From: Aquabacterium sp.
GTDB taxonomy: Bacteria; Pseudomonadota; Gammaproteobacteria; Burkholderiales; Burkholderiaceae_C
DNA: 64,000 bases
Assembly: GCA_023266355.1 (NCBI GenBank)
Contig: JAHFQM010000001.1
Coordinates: 328,115 to 392,114 of the forward strand
Direction: 5' to 3'
The notes below the pieces were generated by a model. That model was not told the DNA's origin. It saw only the letters and a program-made list of their open reading frames with translations, and did no database searches. Shown here piece after piece: positions 1 through 10,710 of this stretch. Position numbers and translations under genes: made by a program. The stretch's first letter is position 1, and every line of letters begins with the position of its first letter.

Positions 1-1
1 C

Positions 2-424
2 GCCGACCTGCGCGAGCAGCTCATGGCCCTGACGCTGGCCGCGCTCAAAAAAGCCGAGCCGACGCCGCTGGGCATGCTGGAGCCGGCCATCCGCGTCTTC
101 CTGGAGTTCATCCGCGACGACCCGCGCCGCGGCCGCATCATGCTGGTGGATTCGCTGGGCGTGAACGACGAGGTCGCCGCCCTGAGCGGTGCCACCGCGC
201 GCGACTACTCGACCATGCTGCGCCACTACCTGCACCTGCTGGTGCCCGAGCCGCAGATGGGCGACGTCAACCTCGACCTGCTGGCCGACGGCATGATCGG
301 CCTGAACGTCTTGCTGGCCGCGCGCTGGATGCACGACGGCTTCGCCGAACCCATCGACAAGGTCGTGCAGACCAACCTGTTGCCCTACCAGGGGCTGATG
401 TCCTTGGCCGGCAAGCCCGCCTGA
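2..424 (+). CDS. TetR/AcrR-type transcriptional regulator, C-terminal part (5' end outside window)
   Basis: Open frame that enters from the left edge in frame 2 and ends at a TGA at 422-424, so only about 140 C-terminal residues are visible. The all-helical composition and the segment around 'RDDPRRGRIMLVDSLGV' resemble the ligand-binding and dimerisation half of TetR-family repressors. The DNA-binding N-terminus, which would settle the family, lies outside the window. The next gene (trhO) runs convergently 21 bases away and gives no hint of the target. The family call is inference from the helical pattern; no effector can be proposed. Confidence 0.5.
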   Translation, partial: ADLREQLMALTLAALKKAEPTPLGMLEPAIRVFLEFIRDDPRRGRIMLVDSLGVNDEVAALSGATARDYSTMLRHYLHLLVPEPQMGDVNLDLLADGMIGLNVLLAARWMHDGFAEPIDKVVQTNLLPYQGLMSLAGKPA

Positions 425-445
425 GCTGGGCCCAGCCGCAGCCCC

Positions 446-1234
446 TCAGCCCTTGCCGCTGCCGGCCTTGGTGGCGCGGCGGCTGGCGGCCTGGCCCACC
501 TGCAGGTCGGCGGCCAGGGCCTCGCGCCCATCGAAGACGAAACAGTCGCCTTGCCAGTGGGCGCCGTCGGTCAGCTCGAAGTACTTGAGGATGCCGCCTT
601 CGAGCTGGTAGACGTGCTCGATGCCCGCTGCCGCCATGTACAGCGCGGCTTTCTCGCAGCGGATGCCACCCGTGCAGAAACTCACCACGGTCTTGCCTTC
701 GAACTCGGCCTTGTGTGCCTGCACGGCCTCGGGGAACTCGCTGAATTTGGCGATGCGCCAGTCGATGGCGCCCTCGAAGGTGCCGTAGTCCACCTCGAAG
801 TCGTTGCGCGTGTCCAGCGTGACCACGGGGCGGCCCGCGTCGTCGTGGCCCTGGGCCAGCCATTGGCGCAACACGGCCGGCTCGACGGCGGGCGCGCGGC
901 CGGCATCGCCCACGGCATCCGGGCGGATGGTGGGGTGGTTCATGCGGATGATCTCGCCCTTGACCTTGACCAGCAGCTTCTTGAAGGGCACGGTGTCCGA
1001 CCAGCTCTCCTTGGGCGCCAGCTGGGCGAAACGCGGGTCGGCCTGCAGCACCGCGACCCAGCCGCGCACCGCCTCGGGCGGGCCGGCCAGGAAGAGGTTG
1101 ATGCCCTCGTCGGCGATCAGGACCGTGCCTTTGAGGTCGCGTGCCAGGGCCTCGGCGTGCAGGCGCTCGCGCAGCTCGGCCGTGTCACGCAGGGTGACGA
1201 AGAGGTAGGAGGAGATGTTGAGCACCGCAGACAT
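446..1234 (-). CDS. trhO: oxygen-dependent tRNA uridine(34) hydroxylase TrhO (YceA, rhodanese-like)
   Basis: 262 residues. The family installs 5-hydroxyuridine at wobble position 34 of tRNAs using O2. The N-terminal UPF0176-type domain ('NISSYLFVTL') is followed by a rhodanese domain, with the catalytic-cysteine loop FCTGGIRCEKA near residue 185. I chose the ATG at 1234 because homologues begin just before 'AVLNISSY'. A longer open frame to 1300 would add 22 residues of non-family sequence and overlap dnaE. A TACAAT box lies 6 bases upstream of this ATG, so the mRNA may be leaderless. It is divergent from dnaE. It is somewhat shorter than E. coli YceA, lacking most of the C-terminal extension. 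Confidence 0.9.
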   Translation of the reverse strand: MSAVLNISSYLFVTLRDTAELRERLHAEALARDLKGTVLIADEGINLFLAGPPEAVRGWVAVLQADPRFAQLAPKESWSDTVPFKKLLVKVKGEIIRMNHPTIRPDAVGDAGRAPAVEPAVLRQWLAQGHDDAGRPVVTLDTRNDFEVDYGTFEGAIDWRIAKFSEFPEAVQAHKAEFEGKTVVSFCTGGIRCEKAALYMAAAGIEHVYQLEGGILKYFELTDGAHWQGDCFVFDGREALAADLQVGQAASRRATKAGSGKG

Positions 1235-1240
1235 CCGCGC

Positions 1241-1246
1241 ATTGTA
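1241..1246 (-). promoter_or_regulatory. putative -10 box of trhO
   Basis: On the minus strand TACAAT sits exactly 6 bases before the trhO ATG, placing the predicted +1 at or next to the A of the start codon. No convincing -35 hexamer is visible 16-18 bases upstream. Confidence 0.55.
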
Positions 1247-1281
1247 GGAAACGCGCCCCGGGGGCTGGCGGCCAAGCTCCC

Positions 1282-1287
1282 TACAAT
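1282..1287 (+). promoter_or_regulatory. putative -10 box of dnaE
   Basis: TACAAT lies exactly 6 bases before the dnaE ATG, the mirror image of the trhO arrangement. No Shine-Dalgarno sequence lies between it and the start, so a leaderless transcript is predicted. The -35 region is not recognisable. Confidence 0.55.
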
Positions 1288-1293
1288 CCCCGG

Positions 1294-4200
1294 ATGGCAT
1301 TCGTTCACCTGCGCTCCCACACCGAATTTTCCGTCGTCGACGGCACCGTCCGCATCGACGACCTGGTCAAGGCCGCCCTGAAAGATGGGCAGCCGGCGGT
1401 GGCGGTGACCGACCTCTCCAACCTGTTCGGTGCGGTCAAGCTGTATTCATCGGCTCGCAAAAAAGGCGTTCAACCCATCATCGGTGCCGATGTGTGGCTG
1501 GAGCCCGAAGAGGCCGGCAAGGCGCCCACCCGCCTGCTGTTGCTGATCCAGAACCGCGCGGGCTACCTGCGCCTGTGCGAGTTGCTGGGCGAGGCCTGGA
1601 CGGCACCGGGCCAGCGCACGCACGCCTGGGTGAACTGGGCCTCGCTGGCCGAGCGCAACGAGGGCCTGATCTGCCTGGCCGGTGCCGAAATGGGCATCGT
1701 CGGCCAGGCCTTGCAGATGGGCGATGTGGCCAAGGCCGAAGCCTGGGCGCGCAAGCTGGCCGACACCTTCCCGGGCCGCTTCTACATCGAGCTGCAGCGC
1801 GGCGGGCACAACACCAACGAGGCGCACATCCGCGCCGCCGTGCCCCTGGCCGCGCGCCTGAAGCTGCCGGTGGTGGCCACCCACCCCATCCAGTTCCAGA
1901 CGCCCGATGACTTCGAGGCCCACGAGGCGCGCACTTGCATCGCCGAGGGCGAAACCCTGGGCAACCCCAAGCGCATCAAGCGCTTCACGCGCGAGCAGCA
2001 CTTCAAGACCACGGCCGAGATGCAGGCCTTGTTCGCCGACATCCCCTCGGCCATCGCCAACACCGTGGCCATTGCGCGGCGCTGTGCGCTGACGCTGGTG
2101 CTGGGCAAGCCGCAGTTGCCCAATTTCCCGACGCCGATCATGGCGGACGGCCAGCCGCAGCCCATGGAGGACTACTTCCGCGAGCTGTCCCACATCGGCC
2201 TGGAAGAGCGCCTGCTGCACCTCTTCCCGAAAGAAGACGAGCGCAACGCGCAGCGCGCCCACTACGTCGAGCGCCTGGACTTCGAGGTCAACACGATCCT
2301 GAAGATGGGCTTCCCCGGCTACTTCCTCATCGTGCAGGACTTCATCAACTGGGCCAAGAACAACGGCTGCCCGGTGGGCCCCGGCCGGGGCTCGGGCGCA
2401 GGCTCGCTGGTGGCCTACGCGCTGAAGATCACCGACCTCGACCCGCTGAAATACAACCTGCTGTTCGAGCGCTTCCTGAACCCGGAACGGGTCTCGATGC
2501 CCGACTTCGACATCGACTTCTGCCAGGGCAACCGCGACCGCGTCATCGACTACGTCAAAGACCGCTACGGCCGCGATGCCGTCTCGCAGATCGCCACCTT
2601 CGGCACCATGGCCGCCAAGGCCGCCTTGCGCGACGTGGGCCGGGTGCTGGGCATGGGCTATGGCCACGTGGACAGCATCGCCAAGCTCATTCCCGCGCCG
2701 CCGGGCAAGACCGTGACGCTGGCCAAGGTGCCCGCCGAGCCCGATCCCGGCATCATCTACGCCCGCAAGGAAGCGCCCGAGCTGGAGCAGCGCGAAGCCG
2801 CGGAGGAAGAGGTGGCCTCGCTGCTGGAGCTGGCCACGCGCGTCGAAGGCATGGTGCGCAACATCGGCATGCACGCGGGGGGCGTGCTGATCGCGCCGGG
2901 CAAGATCACCGACTTTTGCCCGCTCTACCAGCAGCCGGGCAGCGACTCGGCCGTTAGCCAGTACGACAAAGACGACGTCGAAGCCATCGGCCTGGTGAAG
3001 TTCGACTTCCTGGGCCTGGCCACGCTGACCATCCTGGAGCTGGCCAAGGACTACATCGTCGCGCGCCACCCCGATCAGAAAGACTTCGACTTCGCCAAGA
3101 TCCCGCTGGACGATGCGGCCGCCTACCGGCTGCTGTCCGAAGGCAAGACGGTGGCCGTGTTCCAGCTGGAATCCCGCGGCATGCAAGGGATGCTGCGCGA
3201 CGCCAAGCCTAGCGTCTTCGAGGACATCATCGCGCTGGTGGCGCTCTACCGACCGGGCCCGATGGACCTGATCCCGTCCTTCTGCGCCCGCAAGCACGGC
3301 CGCGAAGCCGTGGAGTACCCGCACCCCCTGATGGCCTCGGTGCTCGAAGAGACCTACGGCATCATGGTCTACCAGGAACAGGTGATGCAGGTGGCCCAGA
3401 AGGTGGGGGGCTACTCGCTGGGCGGCGCCGACATGCTGCGCCGGGCCATGGGCAAGAAGAAGGTCGAGGAGATGGCCGAGCACCGCTCCATCTTCGCGGC
3501 CGGTGCGGCCAAGAACGACATCCAGCCCGCACTGGCCAACGAGATCTTCGACCTGATGGAGAAGTTCGCGGGCTACGGCTTCAACAAGTCGCATGCCGCC
3601 GCCTACGCCTTGCTGGCGTACCACACGGCCTGGCTGAAGGCGCACTACACGTCCGAGTTCTTCTCAGGGAACATGAGCGTGTCGAGTGACGACACGGACA
3701 AGCTCAAGATCTTCCACGACGATGCCACGCAGAACTTCGGCATCACCTTCACGCCGCCCGATGTGAACCAGGGCGAGTGGCGCTTCGTGCCCACGGGCAA
3801 GAAGACCATCTGCTACGCGCTGGGCGCGGTCAAGGGCACGGGCCAGGGCGCGATCGAAGCCCTGGTGCGCGAGCGCACCGAGAACGGCCCCTTCAAGAGC
3901 TTCTTCGATTTCTGCGCACGGGTGGACCGCAAGCAGGTCAACAAGCGCGTGGTCGAGGCGCTCATCAAAGGTGGCGCCTTCGATTCGCTGGAGCCCCACC
4001 GCGCCAGCCTGCTGGCCAGCGTGGGCCTGGCCTTCGAGTACGGCGACACCCTCGTGGCCAATGCCGACCAGGGCGGCCTGTTCGATTTCGGCGACAGCCA
4101 TGCCGCCTCCACCAACGAGCCCGAGCTGGTGACGGCCGAGCCGTGGACGCTGAAAGAGCGCCTGTCGCTGGAAAAAACGGCCATCGGTTTCTACCTCTCG

Positions 4201-4827
4201 GGCCACCTGTTCGACGAGGCAGAGTCCGAGGTGCGGCGCTTTGCCCGCCAGCGCATCGGTGATTTGAAGGACAGCCGCGACCCGCAGGTGGTGGCCGGCA
4301 TCATCAGCGAGCTGCGTGTCATCAACGGGGCGCGCGGCCGCGTGGCCATCTTCAAGCTCGACGACAAGAGCGATGTCATCGAGGCCGTGGCCAACCAGGA
4401 CACGCTGGACGCCAACAAGGACCTGCTCAAGGACGACGAATTGGTGGTGATCACGGGCAAGGTGCAGAACGACCGCTTCTCGGGCGGCCTGCGCCTGAAC
4501 GTGCAGCAGGTGATGAGCCTGGCCACGGCGCGCTGCAAGTTCGCGCGCTTCGTGCGCTTGCAGGCCCATGGCACGCAGCTGCCAGTGGCCGAGCTGCTGC
4601 GCGAGTTCCCGGCGCGGCGCGTGGCGGCACCCCAGCCCGACCTGCCCGAGAGCGTGCAGGGCTTGCCCATCCGCGTGGTGGTGGAGCGCCGCACGCCCGA
4701 GCTCTCGGCCCGCGCCGAGTTGGACCTGGGCGATGTCGCCCGCGTCTTCCCCAGCGAGCAAGCGCTGCTGCGCTGCAAAGAGCTGATGCCGCAGGCGAAC
4801 GCGCAGGTGGTGTACGGGGAGGGCTGA
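1294..4827 (+). CDS. dnaE: DNA polymerase III subunit alpha
   Basis: 1177 residues, normal for DnaE of the Gram-negative type. It is the catalytic subunit of the replicative polymerase. Visible in order: an N-terminal PHP domain beginning 'FVHLRSHTEFSVVDG', the C-family polymerase core with the catalytic PDFDIDF motif (Asp404 and Asp406), the fingers/thumb region containing 'GRGSGAGSLVAYAL', and a C-terminal OB-fold region. A QGGLFDF segment around residue 926 fits the internal beta-clamp-binding motif. The ATG at 1294 matches the family N-terminus. It stops only 8 bases before the convergent tadG gene ends. Confidence 0.97.
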   Translation: MAFVHLRSHTEFSVVDGTVRIDDLVKAALKDGQPAVAVTDLSNLFGAVKLYSSARKKGVQPIIGADVWLEPEEAGKAPTRLLLLIQNRAGYLRLCELLGEAWTAPGQRTHAWVNWASLAERNEGLICLAGAEMGIVGQALQMGDVAKAEAWARKLADTFPGRFYIELQRGGHNTNEAHIRAAVPLAARLKLPVVATHPIQFQTPDDFEAHEARTCIAEGETLGNPKRIKRFTREQHFKTTAEMQALFADIPSAIANTVAIARRCALTLVLGKPQLPNFPTPIMADGQPQPMEDYFRELSHIGLEERLLHLFPKEDERNAQRAHYVERLDFEVNTILKMGFPGYFLIVQDFINWAKNNGCPVGPGRGSGAGSLVAYALKITDLDPLKYNLLFERFLNPERVSMPDFDIDFCQGNRDRVIDYVKDRYGRDAVSQIATFGTMAAKAALRDVGRVLGMGYGHVDSIAKLIPAPPGKTVTLAKVPAEPDPGIIYARKEAPELEQREAAEEEVASLLELATRVEGMVRNIGMHAGGVLIAPGKITDFCPLYQQPGSDSAVSQYDKDDVEAIGLVKFDFLGLATLTILELAKDYIVARHPDQKDFDFAKIPLDDAAAYRLLSEGKTVAVFQLESRGMQGMLRDAKPSVFEDIIALVALYRPGPMDLIPSFCARKHGREAVEYPHPLMASVLEETYGIMVYQEQVMQVAQKVGGYSLGGADMLRRAMGKKKVEEMAEHRSIFAAGAAKNDIQPALANEIFDLMEKFAGYGFNKSHAAAYALLAYHTAWLKAHYTSEFFSGNMSVSSDDTDKLKIFHDDATQNFGITFTPPDVNQGEWRFVPTGKKTICYALGAVKGTGQGAIEALVRERTENGPFKSFFDFCARVDRKQVNKRVVEALIKGGAFDSLEPHRASLLASVGLAFEYGDTLVANADQGGLFDFGDSHAASTNEPELVTAEPWTLKERLSLEKTAIGFYLSGHLFDEAESEVRRFARQRIGDLKDSRDPQVVAGIISELRVINGARGRVAIFKLDDKSDVIEAVANQDTLDANKDLLKDDELVVITGKVQNDRFSGGLRLNVQQVMSLATARCKFARFVRLQAHGTQLPVAELLREFPARRVAAPQPDLPESVQGLPIRVVVERRTPELSARAELDLGDVARVFPSEQALLRCKELMPQANAQVVYGEG

Positions 4828-4835
4828 GGTTCAGC

Positions 4836-6425
4836 TCAGAGGATGAGCACCGGCTTGGCCGCGTCGATGTCGATCAGGCGGACTTTGACCAGGCCGATGT
4901 CGAAGCCAAAGAGCTGCAGCAGCGGTTCGATGATGCCCTCGCCGACCAGGGCAAGCAGGGGCGACACGAACACCTTGACCAATGGCGCAAAAAAATCTCC
5001 ACCCAACCCAAGCACCTTGATGACGAGGCTGGTGTCTTTGCCGATCAGACCCGAGATGGTGCCGCTGCCCACGCCGCTGGTTTGAACCGTCATGGGCAAG
5101 CTCGCATCCGAGATCACGGTGAATGGCGCCGTGGCGCCGGTGGCCTGACCGACGGGCAGGTTCAGGCCCACTTGCACCAGGCCAAATCCGACGGAGGCCA
5201 GGTTGGTGTCGGCGTTGTTGCGCAGGCGCAGGCCGATCAGCGTGCTGCCGACTTCCAACTGGCCCGTGTTGTTGCCAGGGGCGATGTTCAAGGAGGCCAG
5301 GTGCCCTGAGGTGGACAGCAGGTCCAGGAACAAGGCCATGTTCACCGCGCCGAGGCCCAATGGATCGAGGCCGACCTTGAGCGAAAACTGGGCCGATTGC
5401 GTTGCCGTGCACCACGCCCCGTTCAGGTACTTGCCCGCCCGCCCCACCGCGATCTTCGGCGGGTTCAGCAGGTTCAAGCTGATGCCACCCACGAGTGGGA
5501 TGCTCAGGTCGATGTTGATCAAACCCTTGCCCTTGCCCACCAGCAGGCTGGTTTGCACGAGGTCGAGCACATTGATGTCCACCGAGGCGGTCGCGGTGCT
5601 GGCCGGGATCTGCACGTTCAGCACATCGCGCAAGCGCACCGTGAGCCCCGAATTCAGCGACACCGAGCCCAGCTGGCTCAGCGAGCTGGCCGCCGTGGCC
5701 GAGGGCGAGGACGTGGCCAGCCACTGCAGCAACTGGCTCAGGGGCACTTGGCGGTTGAGCAGTTCTTCGATGGTGGCAGCACCCGCCGCGGCCTGCAGTG
5801 CGGCCAGGTTGACCGATGTGCCAGCCAGGTCGGTCAGGGCGGCCACGCCCAGGTTGAGGCTGCTGTTGCCCAGGATGCCGCGGAACAGCGCGTTGATGAC
5901 CTTCGCCTGGTTCTGCGTGATGCTGGCGAAGCTGCCAATCGAGAAGGTCGCCTCAGGCGCCCCGCCTTTGGCCGTGGCCGTGGCCCGCATCAGCGTCACG
6001 CTGTCATCGAGCAGGCCGCCGGCCATGATGCTGGACGGCAACGACTGCGTGACCGTGACCTGGGCGGCGTTGCTCGATTCGCTGTCTTGCGGCGTGAAGA
6101 CGTTGTAGCGCGTGGCGGCTTCCACCCCGGCCACGCCACGTTGCACCGTCAGGGTGTAGCCGGTGAGGTTGTTCTTGCTCAGGGCGTTCTGCGCCGCCTG
6201 CGATGCCTGCAGGGCGGTGGTGCCGCAACCGGTGTAACGGGCGGCGGCCAGCGCGGCCATGTCGGCGGAGCGCTGCAGTTCGCGCTTGGCCATCCACAGC
6301 CTGCCGGTGTCCAGGGCCAGGCCGGTGAACATCAGGGCGAGCACCAGGGTCAGCGCCGCGAGCACGCTGATCCCGCCACCCTGGTGGGTTCGGGTGCTGG
6401 GCGCGAAGCGGAGGTGGCGGCTCAT
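4836..6425 (-). CDS. tadG: TadG-like pilus-assembly / von Willebrand-less Tad protein
   Basis: 529 residues. The N-terminus has the TadE/G-like signature: a short basic segment, GGGISVLAALTLVLALMFTGLALDTG as a single hydrophobic helix, then RxLWMAKRELQRSADMAALAAARY, typical of PF13400-type proteins. The long C-terminal part is low-complexity, rich in Ser, Gly and Leu (e.g. LLNRQVPLSQLLQWLA), and matches no domain I recognise; no vWA MIDAS motif is seen. It is the last gene of the tad operon, 12 bases after the DUF3613 gene. Probably an inner-membrane-anchored minor pseudopilin-like component exposed to the periplasm. The TadG name rests on the N-terminus and the context. Confidence 0.75.
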   Translation of the reverse strand: MSRHLRFAPSTRTHQGGGISVLAALTLVLALMFTGLALDTGRLWMAKRELQRSADMAALAAARYTGCGTTALQASQAAQNALSKNNLTGYTLTVQRGVAGVEAATRYNVFTPQDSESSNAAQVTVTQSLPSSIMAGGLLDDSVTLMRATATAKGGAPEATFSIGSFASITQNQAKVINALFRGILGNSSLNLGVAALTDLAGTSVNLAALQAAAGAATIEELLNRQVPLSQLLQWLATSSPSATAASSLSQLGSVSLNSGLTVRLRDVLNVQIPASTATASVDINVLDLVQTSLLVGKGKGLINIDLSIPLVGGISLNLLNPPKIAVGRAGKYLNGAWCTATQSAQFSLKVGLDPLGLGAVNMALFLDLLSTSGHLASLNIAPGNNTGQLEVGSTLIGLRLRNNADTNLASVGFGLVQVGLNLPVGQATGATAPFTVISDASLPMTVQTSGVGSGTISGLIGKDTSLVIKVLGLGGDFFAPLVKVFVSPLLALVGEGIIEPLLQLFGFDIGLVKVRLIDIDAAKPVLIL

Positions 6426-6437
6426 GGTGTGGACAGG

Positions 6438-6773
6438 TTAGCGCTTGCCGAAGGATTCGGTGTCCCTCAAACGCGCGGGGACCTCGGTTTCGAAGCTCTT
6501 GAGGTAGCGGTCGTGGACGCGGCGCATCACCGGGCCGGACAGCGTCTGGCGCGTCGCCGAGGCTTGCTCGCGCTGGCCCTGGGCGTTGACCCACTGGCGG
6601 GTTGTGACGCCCGTCGCAGGGGCGGGGGGCGCAGCTTGTGCCGACCCAGGCTGGGCGGCGCTGTCAGCGGCTTGGGTGTCGGCGTGGGCCATGCCCTGGG
6701 CGAAGGCCAGCGGCAGCAGGGCCAGCACACCAAGGGCCGCGCGCAGGCGGTGGAGGATGGGCGTCGTGGTCAT
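6438..6773 (-). CDS. DUF3613-like small exported protein of the tad locus
   Basis: 111 residues. A Sec-type signal peptide covers roughly residues 1-31 (basic start, LGVLALLPLAFA core, AHA cleavage). A Pro/Ala linker follows, then a short conserved-looking segment TRQWVNAQGQREQAS and a charged helix with RVHDRYLKSFETEVP. This pattern fits the small DUF3613 proteins I associate with Burkholderiales tad loci. Its ATG overlaps the tadD stop (ATGA), implying translational coupling. Function is unknown; a periplasmic assembly role is inference from position. Confidence 0.6.
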   Translation of the reverse strand: MTTTPILHRLRAALGVLALLPLAFAQGMAHADTQAADSAAQPGSAQAAPPAPATGVTTRQWVNAQGQREQASATRQTLSGPVMRRVHDRYLKSFETEVPARLRDTESFGKR

Positions 6774-7594
6774 GGTCGGGCGGGTTCTTTGGCGACGGTG
6801 GCGGGCGAGGGGGCGGCCAGGGCGGGCGCCGGCTCGGGCATGGGCTGAGGGGGCTGCGACTGGCTGGCCTGCTGGCCCAGGCGCTCCAGCGTGGCGGCGT
6901 CCAGGCCCAGGCTGGCGGCCAGCTCTCGGGCCTTTTCAGGGCGGCCTTCGCGCATCGTCAGCAGCACGAGGTTGCGCGAGGCGCGGGGTTCGCGGGGGCT
7001 GAGGTCCAGCACGGTCAGCAGCTCAAAGCGGGCCTCCTCCGTGCGCTGGGCCAGCAGCAGGGCGTAGCCCAGGTCGTTGCGCACGCGCACGTCGGTGGGC
7101 GCGGCGCTGCGGGCCGCTTGCAGGTGGGTGAGCCCCTCGGCCAGCTTGCCCTGGTTGGCCAGCAGCAGTCCCAGGCCATGGTGGGCCTGGGCGCTTTGGC
7201 AGCCCGACAGCAGCTGTTGGTAGAGTGCAGCAGCCTCGTGGGGCCGGTCGATGCGGCGCAGCGCATCGGCGCGCACCAGTTGCACGCTCGGTGCTTCGCT
7301 GCGCATGGCGTCCAGCTGGGCCAGGGCGGCGTAGGGCTTGCCGTCGCGCAGGACCTGCTCGATGGCGGCCAGGCGGGTGTTTTCCGCCGGGCCCAGGCCT
7401 GCGCTGCACACGGCGGGGTCCACCGGGGCATCGTGCTGGCGCGGACCGATGGGCGCGCAGGCCGACAGCGCCGCGAGCGCTGGCAGCAGGGCAACGGCTG
7501 TGGCCCAGGACGGTGCCCGTGCGGGCAAGGTGCCGACATGGGGACGATGCAAACGCTGTGGCAAACGCAGGGGCATGGGCAGGCGGTGTGTCAT
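6770..7594 (-). CDS. tadD: TadD-like TPR lipoprotein of the Tad pilus
   Basis: 274 residues. It has a lipoprotein signal with lipobox LSAC (Cys46 from the listed start; an in-frame Met at position 7 would shorten the n-region). Several tetratricopeptide-like helix pairs follow ('EAAALYQQLLSGCQSAQAHHGLGLLLANQGKL', 'TDVRVRNDLGYALLLAQRTEEARFELLTVL', shown here as family hallmarks). TadD is the outer-membrane pilotin-like factor needed for secretin assembly. It begins 4 bases after tadC and overlaps the DUF3613 gene. The C-terminus is a Pro/Ala-rich tail. Confidence 0.85.
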   Translation of the reverse strand: MTHRLPMPLRLPQRLHRPHVGTLPARAPSWATAVALLPALAALSACAPIGPRQHDAPVDPAVCSAGLGPAENTRLAAIEQVLRDGKPYAALAQLDAMRSEAPSVQLVRADALRRIDRPHEAAALYQQLLSGCQSAQAHHGLGLLLANQGKLAEGLTHLQAARSAAPTDVRVRNDLGYALLLAQRTEEARFELLTVLDLSPREPRASRNLVLLTMREGRPEKARELAASLGLDAATLERLGQQASQSQPPQPMPEPAPALAAPSPATVAKEPARP

Positions 7595-7598
7595 GGCG

Positions 7599-8510
7599 TC
7601 AGATCGACTTGAGGGTGCGGACCACGGCCATGAAACCCGGACCGGCCAGGAAGAGGATGAGCGCGGGGAACATGAACAGCATCATCACCACGCTCATCTT
7701 GGCGGACATCTTGCCTACCTTGTCGCGCAGCTCGGTCATGCGGCGGTCTTCCATCAGCTTGATGTAGCGCATCAGCGAATCGCGCAGGTTGCCGCCGTAG
7801 CGTGCGGCCTGCTTGAGGATGGAGACGGTGGCCGTGAGCTCGTCCACGTCCAGCCGGCGGGCCATGTCCTCGAGCGCATCGCCGCGCTCCTGGCCGTGCT
7901 GGATGCGCTGCAGCACCCAGCTGAACTCGCTGGCCAGGTGGGGTGTGATGTGCTTGCCTTGCTCGCCGATGGCCTTGAGCGTGTGCTCCAGCGACAGGCC
8001 TGCGTCAAACAGCAGGCGCATCAGGTTGAGCACGATGGGCATCTCCTCGCGGATGGCTTGGCGTCGCCGTTCGGCCAGCCAGCGCAACACCTTGCGCGAG
8101 CCGATGAAGCCGATGGTCAGCCCTGCGAACCCGCTCTGGAACATCGGCCAGCCCTTGAACGACGCGGCCAGCAGGCCCATCGCGGCCAAGCCCAGCGGCG
8201 CCATCCACAGCGAGGCATAGACCCGGGCGCGCGTGCGGTCGTCGACCAGGCCAGCCTGGCGCATCAGCAGCTCGATCTCCTGCATGTCGGTGCCGGGGAT
8301 GCGCTCCAGCACGCGGCGGAAACGGTCCGACAGGGAGTTGGTGCGGCGCCAGCGGCGCTGGGTCATCCAGCTCACGTCGTCGGGGGTTTCCAGCACCTCG
8401 TTGAAGCGCTTTTCGGCTTCGGGCGCGATGCCGTCCTCGCGGGTCAGCATCAGCAGCACGGCGGCCAGGCCAAACAGCATGAGAGCGAGCAGCAGCCAGA
8501 GCATCGTCAT
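7599..8510 (-). CDS. tadC: TadC, inner-membrane platform protein of the Tad pilus
   Basis: 303 residues. There is one N-terminal transmembrane helix, a cytoplasmic linker, a central pair of helices, and a C-terminal T2SSF/GspF-like domain with the typical '[23 protein letters not shown]' segment and a final hydrophobic helix. TadB and TadC together form the inner-membrane platform driven by the TadA ATPase. It lies 7 bases downstream of tadB and 4 bases upstream of tadD. The short spacing supports a single transcript. Confidence 0.9.
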   Translation of the reverse strand: MTMLWLLLALMLFGLAAVLLMLTREDGIAPEAEKRFNEVLETPDDVSWMTQRRWRRTNSLSDRFRRVLERIPGTDMQEIELLMRQAGLVDDRTRARVYASLWMAPLGLAAMGLLAASFKGWPMFQSGFAGLTIGFIGSRKVLRWLAERRRQAIREEMPIVLNLMRLLFDAGLSLEHTLKAIGEQGKHITPHLASEFSWVLQRIQHGQERGDALEDMARRLDVDELTATVSILKQAARYGGNLRDSLMRYIKLMEDRRMTELRDKVGKMSAKMSVVMMLFMFPALILFLAGPGFMAVVRTLKSI

Positions 8511-8517
8511 GGTGTCC

Positions 8518-9413
8518 TCACAAGCTCTTGATCATGCGCCACATGACCAGCACGCCGAGCGCCTGCATCACGGCACCAGCCACGAGGATGGTCTGGCCCG
8601 TGCTGTCGTGCCACATGCTCATCATGTAGGCCGGGCTTTGCCACAGGATGTAGGCGACCAGCAGGCCAGGCGTGGCGCCCAGCACCCAGGCGGTGACGCG
8701 CGTTTCGCCGGTCATGGCGCGCAGCTCTTCTTGCGCCTGTTCGCGCTGGCGGATGAGGTTGACGATGCTTTCCAGCATGTCGCGCGGGCTGCCGCCATAC
8801 ACGCGCGAGCTGTGGATGGTCAGCGCCAGCAGGTGCAGCTCTTTGATGTCGTGGAAGTGCGCGACGTCCTTGAGCGCATCGCCCAGGTCGGCGCCCAGCT
8901 CGACGTTTTTCTGCGCCTTCATGATGAGCTCGCGCAGTGGCATCTGCAGGTCTTCGGCGGCCAGCTTGATGGCGCCTTCGAGGTTGCGGCCCGTCACCAG
9001 GCCACGCACCACCTGGTCGATGAACAGCGGGATCTGGGAGATGATTTTGTTGACGCGTTGGCGGTAGCGGACCTGCGGCACCAGCACCGTGAGCACGATG
9101 GACAGGGCCCACCAGGCCAGGGCCACCAGCGGGTTGAGCTGCTGCCAGAGCAGCACACCGAAGGCCACGGCGGCGGCCAGCACCAGCAGCGCGATGGCCG
9201 GCGGGACGTTCAGGCCCACGCGCTTGAGCCAGCGGTCCAGCTCTTCGAGCAGCGGGTTGACCGTGGGCCGGCGCAGCGGCGTGTCCGGCGTCAGGAAAGC
9301 CACTTCGGCCAGGCGTTGGTTGACCCGCGCGACCTGCTCCAGCCGGCGCGCCCGCAGCACCGACAGCACGGCCGCCAGCAGCATCAGCAGGGCGACCAGG
9401 AAGAGCATGGCGC

Positions 9414-9420
<7 letters not shown>
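8518..9420 (-). CDS. tadB: TadB, inner-membrane platform protein of the Tad pilus
   Basis: 300 residues. An N-terminal membrane helix ([17 protein letters not shown]), two further helices around residues 78-115, the T2SSF core '[18 protein letters not shown]' region and two C-terminal helices fit GspF-like TadB. It overlaps the end of tadA/cpaF by 7 bases (ATG at 9420, cpaF stop at 9414-9416). It is the paralogous partner of the adjacent tadC. Confidence 0.9.
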
Positions 9421-10697
<1,277 letters not shown>

Positions 10698-10710
10698 GGC
10701 GGTCTCCGGG

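Noticed and set aside
1447..3645. 732-codon open frame antisense to dnaE
   Set aside because: It mirrors the dnaE codon pattern in GC-rich DNA, is rich in His, Gln, Gly and Ala, and has no family resemblance or ribosome site.
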